The notes beneath the pieces were generated by a model. That model saw only the letters and a program-made list of their open reading frames with translations. It had not been told where the DNA came from and searched no databases. The position numbers and the translations under genes were made by a program. DNA of 64,000 nucleotides from JAWPMT01 sp965267435 (lineage in GTDB: Bacteria; Bacteroidota; Bacteroidia; Cytophagales; Cyclobacteriaceae): assembly GCA_965267435.1 (NCBI GenBank), contig OZ253960.1, positions 806,001 through 870,000 of the forward strand, given 5' to 3'. Below are positions 16,815 through 24,039 of the stretch, one piece after another. The stretch's first letter is position 1, and every line of letters starts with the position of its first letter.

Positions 16815-17516
16815 ATGAGACAATTACTTATATCAGGCGTATTCGCCTCAATACTTTTGCTTGCTGCCTGTTCGGGTGTTCAGGTCCTGAGTAGCTGGAA
16901 AAGCGAAGGACCTACCATTGATCGATTTGTGTCGAAAAAGATCCTTGTTATCGCAAGGACGGCCAACAGGCAGAGTCGAATAGCTTTTGAAGAGGAAATG
17001 GCGAATAAATTTCGATCTGGTGGACTTACAGCAGTAGAGAGCTTCAAATTGTTTCCCATGCTGAATCCCGCTGAGGAAGTTTCTGAAGCGCGGTCGAAGG
17101 AGCTGAAGGGGATTCTCGACAAAGAGGGTTTCGGTGCCGTGGTGGTTACTTCCGTATTGGATGAGCAAAGGACTGAAAGGACAACGAGCACGCAGACAGG
17201 AGCGTATGTTGGGGGTTACTATGGCAGTTACTATCCGTCGTACTATGGTGGTTTTTCCCGGTACTATGCGCGGCCTTATGCCTATGGACACTACTACTCG
17301 GGTGTCGGTGTAGGACCTACGACCACGACGACTTCTACCGAAGTGTATACCAGCTACATCCTTGAGACGGTAGGTTACAATATGGATGCTCCAGAAGAAG
17401 AGAGTCTGGTCTTCGTCGTCACTAGCAAACTTCAAGATCCGACCCGTATTGATAAGACGGCCGCGGCATATACTAACTACGTCGCCAAGGCTCTTCAGGA
17501 CAAAGGCAAGAAATAG
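16815..17516 (+). CDS. Lipoprotein with Tyr/Gly-rich segment
   Basis: A 233-residue predicted lipoprotein. The start at 16815 gives a short signal ending in the lipobox L-L-A-A-C (MRQLLISGVFASILLLAAC), and the longer frame from 16668 has no such feature. An alpha/beta region follows (residues 30-120: KKILVIARTANRQSRIAFEE) that resembles DUF4136-like lipoproteins in style. Residues 130-175 are very rich in Tyr and Gly (repeats of YYGSYY and RYYARPYAYG). A Thr-rich link and a beta-rich end complete it. It lies 12 nt upstream of the dehydrogenase gene, but a functional tie is uncertain. Confidence 0.78.
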   Translation: MRQLLISGVFASILLLAACSGVQVLSSWKSEGPTIDRFVSKKILVIARTANRQSRIAFEEEMANKFRSGGLTAVESFKLFPMLNPAEEVSEARSKELKGILDKEGFGAVVVTSVLDEQRTERTTSTQTGAYVGGYYGSYYPSYYGGFSRYYARPYAYGHYYSGVGVGPTTTTTSTEVYTSYILETVGYNMDAPEEESLVFVVTSKLQDPTRIDKTAAAYTNYVAKALQDKGKK

Positions 17517-17528
17517 GTCTATGTCAGT

Positions 17529-18560
17529 ATGAAGGCTCTCGTTCTAAAGCAGTACCACGAGTTTGAACTTGCGGATGTAGAGGACCCCACTCCTAAGGAT
17601 GACGAGGTATTGATCAGAGTTAAATCTGTTGGCATCTGCGGGAGCGACGTGTATGGCATGACCGGAGCGAGTGGCAGGCGGATCCCGCCGATTATCATGG
17701 GGCACGAGGCTTCCGGTGAGATTGTCGCTGCTGGTCAGGACGTTGAGAGCTGGAAGGTCGGTGACCGAGTGACTTTTGATTCCACGGTCTTTCCGAAAGA
17801 CGATTGGTTCACGCAGAAAGGGCTTTACAATTTGAGTGATGGACGCCAGGTGTTGGGCGTGTCATGCGATGATTATCGTAGGCACGGGGCCTTTGCCGAG
17901 TACCTCGTGGTTCCGCAGCACATCCTTGTACCGATTCCTGAAGGTGTGAGTTTCAATCACGCCGCCCTTGTGGAGCCGGCTGCTGTGGCACTGCATGGCA
18001 TCAATTTGTCCGGCGTCGGTGCAAGCGATACGGCACTGGTTGTAGGTACGGGCATTATCGGCTTGTTCGTGGTACAACTTCTTCGATGGAAGGGCTGCCA
18101 AGAGATCGTTGCCATCGACCTGGCAGATGAGAAGCTGGTAAAGGCCAAAGAAATAGGAGCGACTACCTTGATCAACCCACAGGAAGATAGCGCTGAAGAA
18201 AAGATCGCTGCGCTGACTGAGGGTCGGGGAGTGGATCATGCCTTCGAGGTTGTTGGCATTGATGCTACGTTTCGCACAGCCGTGAAGAATACGAGAAAGG
18301 GAGGCACTGTCACACTATTAGGCAACATCTCAAAGGAGGTAACGCTACCATTGCAGGATGTGGTGACTCGCCAGATCCGACTGCAGGGCAGTTGCGGGAT
18401 CTGTGGAGAGTATCCGCAGGTACTCGACTTGATGGCCACCAAAGCCATCGATCCGGATGCGATTATCAGTACTGTTGCACCACTCGCTGATGGAATCGAC
18501 CTGTTCCAAAGGCTTCACAATCGCGAGGAGGGATTGTTGAAGGTGATTCTACAGCCTTAA
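17529..18560 (+). CDS. Zinc-type polyol/alcohol dehydrogenase lacking structural-zinc cysteines
   Basis: A 343-residue medium-chain dehydrogenase resembling galactitol-phosphate, sorbitol or threonine dehydrogenases; it would oxidise a sugar alcohol with NAD. Catalytic-zinc ligands are C37 (GICGSD), H59-E60 (GHEASGE) and E149 (VEP). The Rossmann motif GTGIIG is at 173-178. The four cysteines of the structural-zinc lobe, normally at about residues 88-103 as C-G-x-C-x-x-C and N-L-C, are all replaced (VFPKDDWFTQKG and NLSDG). The neighbouring segment LGVSCDDYRRHGAFAEY is normal. The Gfo/Idh/MocA gene starts 9 nt downstream, so the two probably work in one sugar-catabolic path. Confidence 0.9.
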   Translation: MKALVLKQYHEFELADVEDPTPKDDEVLIRVKSVGICGSDVYGMTGASGRRIPPIIMGHEASGEIVAAGQDVESWKVGDRVTFDSTVFPKDDWFTQKGLYNLSDGRQVLGVSCDDYRRHGAFAEYLVVPQHILVPIPEGVSFNHAALVEPAAVALHGINLSGVGASDTALVVGTGIIGLFVVQLLRWKGCQEIVAIDLADEKLVKAKEIGATTLINPQEDSAEEKIAALTEGRGVDHAFEVVGIDATFRTAVKNTRKGGTVTLLGNISKEVTLPLQDVVTRQIRLQGSCGICGEYPQVLDLMATKAIDPDAIISTVAPLADGIDLFQRLHNREEGLLKVILQP

Positions 18561-18569
18561 GTCGAGCAC

Positions 18570-19688
18570 ATGAGAAAGATTAGAACAGCCATCGTCGGTC
18601 CGGGGAAAGTGGCGCACCTGCATGCCAAGGGCATCAATCAATGCGAGCATGCCGAACTTGTCGGCGTTTGTGGTCGCTCCATGGACCGATCTCAGGAGTT
18701 TGCCAGGGTCCACGACACACAGGCGTACGAAAGCCTTTCTGAGATGCTCGAGAGAGCCGAAGTCGAGCTCTTGCTGGTTTGCACACCTCACATGTACCAT
18801 CGGGAATCCGTGGTGGTAGCCGCGGAGGCAGGCGTACATTGCCTTATTGAAAAACCAATGGCCAGCACACTGGAAGACTGTGATGCGATGTTGGCAGCGG
18901 CGAAGAAGGGCGGTGCCAAACTGGGTGTAATCAGCCAGCGGAGATTTTATGAGCCTATTGTGCGGATGAAGGAGGCGCTGGATGCCGGCAAGATTGGTAC
19001 ACCTGTGCTAGCACATGTCATTATGATGGGTTGGCGAGACGAGGCCTACTACAACAGTGATCCCTGGCGAGGTAAGTGGAGCACAGAAGGTGGAGGTGTG
19101 CTCATCAATCAGGCCCCCCATCAGTTGGATCTTTTTCACTGGCTCATGGGTCCGATCAAGCGGCTCTATGGTGTAGCTCGCAATCTGAACCACCCGTACA
19201 TAGAAGTCGAAGATACTGCTGTCGCTACGGTTGAATTTGAGGGCGGTGCACTGGGTAATATCCTGCTGAGCAATTCTCAAAAGCCCGGTATCCATGGGAA
19301 GATACACATCCACGGCAGCAATGCCGCGTCCATCGGAGCTCAAACCGAAGGGGGATCCATGTTCATTGCCGGAAGAACGTCCATTCAAGAGCCACCATTC
19401 AATGACCTGTGGACGGTTCCGGGAGAGGAAGGGTTGTTAAGTCAGTGGAAAGCGGCGGATGAGGAACATTTCACAAAGATCGATGCCACAGTCTACTACA
19501 TCGGTTTGCAGATCGAAGACTTCTGCAAGGCCATCAAAGAAGAGCGAGCCCCGCTATCCACTGGTGAGGAAGGTCGTAGGACCGTCGAACTGATCACGGC
19601 GTTTTATACATCCACCAGGCAGTCTTCGCCGGTAAGTTTCCCCGTCGACGGCGACGAAATCACTTCTCGCAAGATCACATCCCTTTAA
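18570..19688 (+). CDS. Gfo/Idh/MocA family oxidoreductase
   Basis: A 372-residue cytoplasmic NAD(P)-dependent oxidoreductase for a sugar, inositol or sugar acid. The N-terminal Rossmann motif is IVGPGKVAHLHAKGI. The family signature C-L-I-E-K-P-M-A-S-T-L-E-D follows, and the C-terminal barrel has G-G-G-V-L-I-N-Q-A-P-H-Q-L-D-L, which supplies the usual Asp/His active-site region. There is no signal peptide, in contrast to the Tat-exported relative at 7612. It lies 9 nt after the polyol-type dehydrogenase. A weak nested hairpin without T run follows the stop (19691-19722). Confidence 0.92.
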   Translation: MRKIRTAIVGPGKVAHLHAKGINQCEHAELVGVCGRSMDRSQEFARVHDTQAYESLSEMLERAEVELLLVCTPHMYHRESVVVAAEAGVHCLIEKPMASTLEDCDAMLAAAKKGGAKLGVISQRRFYEPIVRMKEALDAGKIGTPVLAHVIMMGWRDEAYYNSDPWRGKWSTEGGGVLINQAPHQLDLFHWLMGPIKRLYGVARNLNHPYIEVEDTAVATVEFEGGALGNILLSNSQKPGIHGKIHIHGSNAASIGAQTEGGSMFIAGRTSIQEPPFNDLWTVPGEEGLLSQWKAADEEHFTKIDATVYYIGLQIEDFCKAIKEERAPLSTGEEGRRTVELITAFYTSTRQSSPVSFPVDGDEITSRKITSL

Positions 19689-19806
19689 GCACCTGAAAAG
19701 CCTCTATTGAGGGGCAGGTACGCCAAAATACCGGCTCAGTATACCAACCGTTGTTTGGGATAAGGGAGTTTGCTATTTTACGAGCATCTGATAAACAGAT
19801 GTAAGT

Positions 19807-20442
19807 ATGGAAAGGATATTTCTAACTTTAGTTTGTATGGCCATTCTCCAGACGGGATTGGGCAGTAATCCGAGTACCGCAAGTTTCACTTTGCATGACT
19901 CAGGCGCAGGTTGGTACATCGAGATGAATTTTGCCAGGTCAGCCATAGACGCCGAGATGTCGCGTCTGTATGGGGAAGAAGAACTCCAAAACCTGGGGAA
20001 AGAAGAGTACCAGGAGTTGTTCTTAGACTACGCGAAGGATAACATTTCCATTAGCGGTGATGGCTTGCCTGTGGATCTTGGCGAGGGGAGCATTACGCTT
20101 GGGGGACATCAATCTGATTTGAAATTTGATTTGCCCGGTCTTGACGACCCCGGAGAACTGAATGTCGAGGTGCGTTTATTTGAAGAGGTCTCCAACCAGA
20201 CGAATATCTTTCGAATCTACCGAGGCGGAGATAAGATCTTTCGCGTCTCTCTCAACGCGGACAATGACTTTGGCGCTTATATGAATTTTGAGGGAGGTCA
20301 GGTGCTGCTTGCCGAGAGCCCGGTAGTCTCTTTCTGGAAGAGTTATTTCTTAGTGGGAGTAATTCTCTTGCTACTACTTGTGGCGACCAATATCCTCGCA
20401 CTTCGCTATCACGAAGAGGTGGTTCCCTCCGGTTTGGAATAA
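19807..20442 (+). CDS. Hypothetical membrane-anchored protein
   Basis: A 211-residue protein I do not recognise. A signal peptide (MERIFLTLVCMAILQTGLGS) precedes a beta-rich domain of about 160 residues facing the periplasm (for example FTLHDSGAGWYIEMNFARS and a later VEVRLFEE). One membrane helix at about 179-200 (FWKSYFLVGVILLLLLVATNILAL) and a short cytoplasmic tail complete it. This layout resembles small Bacteroidota envelope proteins of the DUF6702 kind, but the match is not strong enough to assign. A promoter-like TTG-N20-TATTTTAC lies upstream (about 19752-19782). It ends one base from the convergent VOC gene. Confidence 0.75.
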   Translation: MERIFLTLVCMAILQTGLGSNPSTASFTLHDSGAGWYIEMNFARSAIDAEMSRLYGEEELQNLGKEEYQELFLDYAKDNISISGDGLPVDLGEGSITLGGHQSDLKFDLPGLDDPGELNVEVRLFEEVSNQTNIFRIYRGGDKIFRVSLNADNDFGAYMNFEGGQVLLAESPVVSFWKSYFLVGVILLLLLVATNILALRYHEEVVPSGLE

Positions 20443-20443
20443 A

Positions 20444-20809
20444 CTAGGCATCCTGGACGAAAAAGACCGCATTCTGGTTGGGATCGTAGAATCCGAATTC
20501 GTGCGTACCCCATGGGGTGTTCATGCGGAGTCGATCTTTTGAGATCGTTCCTCTTCCCACAAACTCCTCGAAATATGGATGAATGTCTTTGACGAAGATC
20601 TTCATCACAGACCCGCCGGTGATGGGGTCTTCGTCATTGCCGTGATGGAACTGTAGGTGGAACTCCAGATTGTCTCGGCGAAGTCCCGCATAACCAGTAT
20701 CACCAAAGTAATGCGTGAACCCGGCGTGCTTGTTATACCACGCCAGGTCTCGTGTGATATCCGTGGAGGGCAGAACGGGCACAATTCCAAGGGTTGAGGG
20801 TGTTGACAT
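20444..20809 (-). CDS. VOC (glyoxalase/bleomycin resistance) family protein
   Basis: A 121-residue protein with two beta-alpha-beta-beta-beta units. The opening L-G-I-V-P-V-L-P-S-T-D-I-T-R-D-L-A-W-Y is the usual first strand and helix of VOC proteins. LEFHLQFHHGND supplies possible metal ligands, and WGTHEFGFYDPNQNAVFFVQ is the common C-terminal strand pair ending. Close relatives include bleomycin-binding proteins, but most such genes are of unknown substrate. There is no operon partner on this strand. Confidence 0.88.
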   Translation of the reverse strand: MSTPSTLGIVPVLPSTDITRDLAWYNKHAGFTHYFGDTGYAGLRRDNLEFHLQFHHGNDEDPITGGSVMKIFVKDIHPYFEEFVGRGTISKDRLRMNTPWGTHEFGFYDPNQNAVFFVQDA

Positions 20810-20897
20810 AGGCAGAGGAAGTGTGGCTTTTTACCTAAATCTAGTCAATCGACAGGGGACGCTTCTCAGGTCTTTGTACCAACCTAATTGATAACTA

Positions 20898-21263
20898 CTA
20901 ATGATGTTCGCCTGTGCCATGGGCTCCATCTTTACAGCAAGCAGGGAGGTTCTCGTAAGCGACAGAATCCCGCTTGACATTGTCTGCATGATAACCCACA
21001 CCCGCGATTTGCTTGCGGATCTCCTCAGCACTCACCTTTTTTGGATTGTACTTGACAGTCACGACTTTGTCCTCAAGGTTAAGGTCAGCCTCCTTAATAC
21101 CTTTGGTAAAAGTCAATTCGTATTCTATCGCCTCTTTGCACATCTCGCAGATGGCGGAGGTTTGAATCGCGATCAGGTTACCACCGGCAACCGGGACAGG
21201 CTCCTGCTGTGCGAGGGCCATTTGTCCGAGTCCCAAAAACGTTAGCAATACTAGTGTTCTCAT
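20898..21263 (-). CDS. Secreted heavy-metal-associated (HMA) domain protein
   Basis: A 121-residue exported metal-binding protein. The signal peptide is MRTLVLLTFLGLGQMALAQ. The HMA fold covers about residues 30-97, with the metal-binding C39-E-M-C42 in TSAICEMCKEAIEYEL and the typical V-T-V-K-Y-N-P-K-K-V-S-A-E-E-I. A tail with CC at 109-110 and several His residues (GAHGTGEHH) adds potential soft-metal ligands. Its start overlaps the stop of the TonB receptor by four bases. The most likely ligand is copper(I), judged from the motif and from the HYC_CC_PP and TonB neighbours. Confidence 0.88.
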   Translation of the reverse strand: MRTLVLLTFLGLGQMALAQQEPVPVAGGNLIAIQTSAICEMCKEAIEYELTFTKGIKEADLNLEDKVVTVKYNPKKVSAEEIRKQIAGVGYHADNVKRDSVAYENLPACCKDGAHGTGEHH

Positions 21264-23446
21264 CTTTGTACTTTAAATCTTATTCCTGCATAAATCAATC
21301 TGCCAGCAATCGGTGCCCACACTATTGAAGCATCAAATTGATCTCCAAATGGGTTCTGAGCATCTATGATCGGGTCGTCCTGAGTGAAACCGAGTAGGTT
21401 TTCGCTGCCGAGGTAGATGCTTCCCCATCTGAATCCTCGACTCATTTGGGCATTCATCAGCACATAATCCGGTGAACGGTCTGCCTGCTGGAGTTCCAAA
21501 GGCTTGTCAGAAGTGTTCGGCAATCGCTTTGATCCGATCCACTGCAAGGTGGCGTCGGCCGTCCATTTGTCATATTTCGTGGCGTACGAGGCATTGACAA
21601 AGAATCGGTTGCGGGAGTTGAAGGGCACTTCCTGGAGTTGCCCATTGATGGTGGCTTGGACGTCATAATACTTATAAGCCGCTTTCACTTTGAAGAAATC
21701 ATTCAACGGGTAGTCTGCCTCTATTTGTATGCTATGCGCGAAGGAAGAGCCATCCAGGTTGTAGATGCTGATGGCGCTGGACGTTTCCAGGTCGTAGATC
21801 AGCTGGTTTTCGAAAGTTGTATAGAAGTAGTCTACAATTAGCGACAATTCCCTCTCAAGAACATCAAATCCCGAGACGAGGCTACCACCCATGTTCCAGG
21901 AGACCTCTGGATCGGGATCTTCCAGCATTCGCAGTTGGCGACTTGATACCAGTACATTGCTGTTCTCCATGATAGCGTTGGGAGTCCGGTACCCTCTGCC
22001 GATGGACCCTCGGAGCGTGATGCGCTCCGATGGCTGATACCGCAAGTGAAGTCTGGGTGTAAAGTATGTGCCATAGAGGTTGTGAAAATCCGTTCTTGCG
22101 CCAGCCACCAGAGTAAACTGGTCACTTGGTAGGTAGGAGTACTCAAAGTAAGCGCCGGGCACAACTTCAGTTCTTGAAAATGCGCTGTCGGCGTAGTTCT
22201 CCTTGAAGTCATCGTAGAGGATGCTCACACCAGTCTTGTATTGGTGAAATGAAGTGCCGATGATGTTTTGGTAGATCACATTTCCAAAGGCCGTCGTTTC
22301 TTCACCATTGTAATTATCTCGCCCGTAACCGCCGTCAACGTCCTGGTACGCCAATGAATAGATGAAGCCCCAACCCATGTAGGGAGTTGATGGATACAGG
22401 AGCCCAGTCTTGCCAAAGAGCTCTATGCGATTGGTGCGATTGGAGAAACCGTACATAGGCGATGATGCGAAGTCGTCACCAAAGCCAAAGCCGTTTTGCC
22501 CGCCGGCTTTGTCATCCATCATGAAGTTGAAGCCAATCTGCGAATTGACTCTTTCACCCCGAAACTTGTACCGGTTCATTACATTGATCTGGCGGGATTT
22601 CGGTAGGTCCAGGAAGCCGTCGTCATTGCCGTCGATCTCGTTGTCGAAGTAATCAGCGTGAATGAGTACCCCTGCACTCCACTTGTCGGATAGGTCAGTG
22701 GCATGGTTGACGTTGAGCTCCATACGACCGAAGGAGTTCGTGTACCCGTTGAGGTACCATTTCTCGCTCAACTCAGGTTTTTTGAATTCAAGATTGATCT
22801 GGCCAGTCATGGATTCATAGCCGTTGACCACAGTGCCGGCGCCCTTCCCCACGTCGATAGACTGGATCCAGGTGCCAGGCACAAAGCCTAATCCATAGCG
22901 ATTGTTCAAACCCCTTATGTGTGGGATATTCTCGCGATTGATTTGTACATACTTTCCAGCCAATCCCAACATCTGGATGGTCTTGGCGCCTGTAACGGCA
23001 TCTGTGAATGATACATTGACAGAAGCATTGGTCTCGAAACTTTCCGAGAGATTGCAGCACGCCGCCTTTGTAAGCTCGGCCGCGGTGATGATCTCGACAT
23101 GCTTGGCTTCAAGGTCGTCCATGAAAGTGGCATCGCCTTTCACGACGATCTCCTCAAGCTGTTGTGTGTCTTCCAGTAGTTCGTACCGCACATCGGTACC
23201 TGGGGTCGCCTGCACCGTATCAGGTAAGTACCCCGTATAAGAGATGATCAGTGTGGTTTCATTGCCAATCAGCTCAAACTTGAATTGGCCATTGGCATCC
23301 GTGACGGCACCATTTGTTGTGCCCAGCTCCCTGACTGCCGCGCCCATGAGAGGTTGCTGGTTCTTATCTTCTATAGTGCCCATGACTTCCTGAGCCTGGG
23401 ACAGGACGCTCGCCAAAATGAATAATGGTAATAAAAATGTCCTCAT
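21260..23446 (-). CDS. TonB-dependent receptor of a probable copper/heavy-metal module
   Basis: A 728-residue outer-membrane receptor. It has a signal peptide (MRTFLLPLFILASVLSQAQ), a carboxypeptidase-D regulatory-like domain (about 20-105: GTIEDKNQQPLMGAAVRELGTTNG), a plug (about 110-225) and a 22-strand barrel that ends in YAGIRFKVQR with an aromatic/hydrophobic last strand. The plug contains a Cys-Cys pair (KAACCNLSESFETN), which is rare in TonB receptors and is typical of the family found beside HMA and HYC_CC_PP proteins. The CC may bind the metal. The 82-nt leader between it and the upstream gene can fold into a three-way junction. Confidence 0.92.
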   Translation of the reverse strand: MRTFLLPLFILASVLSQAQEVMGTIEDKNQQPLMGAAVRELGTTNGAVTDANGQFKFELIGNETTLIISYTGYLPDTVQATPGTDVRYELLEDTQQLEEIVVKGDATFMDDLEAKHVEIITAAELTKAACCNLSESFETNASVNVSFTDAVTGAKTIQMLGLAGKYVQINRENIPHIRGLNNRYGLGFVPGTWIQSIDVGKGAGTVVNGYESMTGQINLEFKKPELSEKWYLNGYTNSFGRMELNVNHATDLSDKWSAGVLIHADYFDNEIDGNDDGFLDLPKSRQINVMNRYKFRGERVNSQIGFNFMMDDKAGGQNGFGFGDDFASSPMYGFSNRTNRIELFGKTGLLYPSTPYMGWGFIYSLAYQDVDGGYGRDNYNGEETTAFGNVIYQNIIGTSFHQYKTGVSILYDDFKENYADSAFSRTEVVPGAYFEYSYLPSDQFTLVAGARTDFHNLYGTYFTPRLHLRYQPSERITLRGSIGRGYRTPNAIMENSNVLVSSRQLRMLEDPDPEVSWNMGGSLVSGFDVLERELSLIVDYFYTTFENQLIYDLETSSAISIYNLDGSSFAHSIQIEADYPLNDFFKVKAAYKYYDVQATINGQLQEVPFNSRNRFFVNASYATKYDKWTADATLQWIGSKRLPNTSDKPLELQQADRSPDYVLMNAQMSRGFRWGSIYLGSENLLGFTQDDPIIDAQNPFGDQFDASIVWAPIAGRLIYAGIRFKVQR

Positions 23447-23456
23447 GAAGTTGAAA

Positions 23457-23525
23457 ATTGATGAATAGAAGTAATGATCTCGCCAGGCTGGCGACTCAGA
23501 CCTGCAATGAGGTCAGTTCATCAAT
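23457..23525 (-). ncRNA. Candidate three-way-junction leader RNA upstream of the TonB receptor
   Basis: A 9-bp inverted repeat (23457-23465 with 23517-23525) encloses two hairpins. One is at 23480-23494 (TCGCC and GGCGA around a 5-nt loop, extendable to 7 bp). The other is at 23499-23514 (GACCT and AGGTC around a 6-nt loop). On the minus-strand transcript the closing stem is followed by UUUU and then the start codon region, so stem closure could act as an attenuator. The element begins four bases after the upstream stop. The family is not one I recognise; it could be a riboswitch or processing site. This is a fold by eye, with no energy computed. Confidence 0.4.
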
Positions 23526-23528
23526 CGT

Positions 23529-23906
23529 TCAGACGCGAAAGTTCTCTAGCAGTAACACTAGATCTGGGGGTGGGGCCGAGTCCTTCTTTAGAACAATTGG
23601 TCCCTCTAAAAGGGTCTCTTCGTGAATAGGCAACCAGATAACATCACTTATTAAAAACAGATCAGGATGCCCGTCAAAATCAAAGGAGTGTTGCGTGAAT
23701 TCTTGTACCTGAAGGATCTCATGTGTGTCTTCGCAGCAAGGCACAGGGTCCTCCAATTCTCCTCCAGTGCAATTCTCGGCATGGGCGAACACAGCCACTG
23801 ACTTCAGACGGCCCATGCAATAGTGCTTACTAAGCGATATGCCCGTGGTAGTTATCAGCAGCAATACTGCCAGAAAGATGTGCGCTATGTGCCTCAAACG
23901 CTTCAC
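23529..23906 (-). CDS. HYC_CC_PP family protein
   Basis: A 125-residue protein of the Bacteroidota HYC_CC_PP family, named for its motifs: H28-Y-C30 after an N-terminal helix, C57-C58 in PVPCCED, and P112-P-P near the C-terminus. C46 is a further cysteine. The helix (IFLAVLLLITTTGISLS) would take it to the envelope. The GTG at 23906 is preferred to the ATG at 23960 because a TATATTTG promoter box (23911-23918) lies just upstream of it, so the mRNA may be leaderless. The family is found beside TonB receptors and HMA proteins, as here, and is presumed to handle copper or a similar metal. Confidence 0.82.
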   Translation of the reverse strand: MKRLRHIAHIFLAVLLLITTTGISLSKHYCMGRLKSVAVFAHAENCTGGELEDPVPCCEDTHEILQVQEFTQHSFDFDGHPDLFLISDVIWLPIHEETLLEGPIVLKKDSAPPPDLVLLLENFRV

Positions 23907-23910
23907 AATG

Positions 23911-23918
23911 CAAATATA
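23911..23918 (-). promoter_or_regulatory. Putative -7 box (TATATTTG) for the metal module
   Basis: Read on the minus strand, 23918-23911 is TATATTTG, an exact TAnnTTTG match. It is followed by CATT and then the GTG start. The -33 element is poor. Because +1 is expected four to six bases after the box, transcription would begin at about the start codon. The opposite gene at 24040 uses the other side of this 133-nt region. Confidence 0.4.
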
Positions 23919-24039
23919 CGGTATCCTCGTGGGTTCGGTTCGGTACCTAGTATTTTCCAATATGACAATGGGCTGACCATTTACAAGATAACCTGTGCGG
24001 AATCTTTGACCTTTATTAATTTTCCCGCAAGAGCGAGAT

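Noticed and set aside
20834..20850. 17-nt match (one mismatch) to 32775-32791, both upstream of minus-strand genes
   Set aside because: Matches of this length are expected by chance several times in a window of this size.
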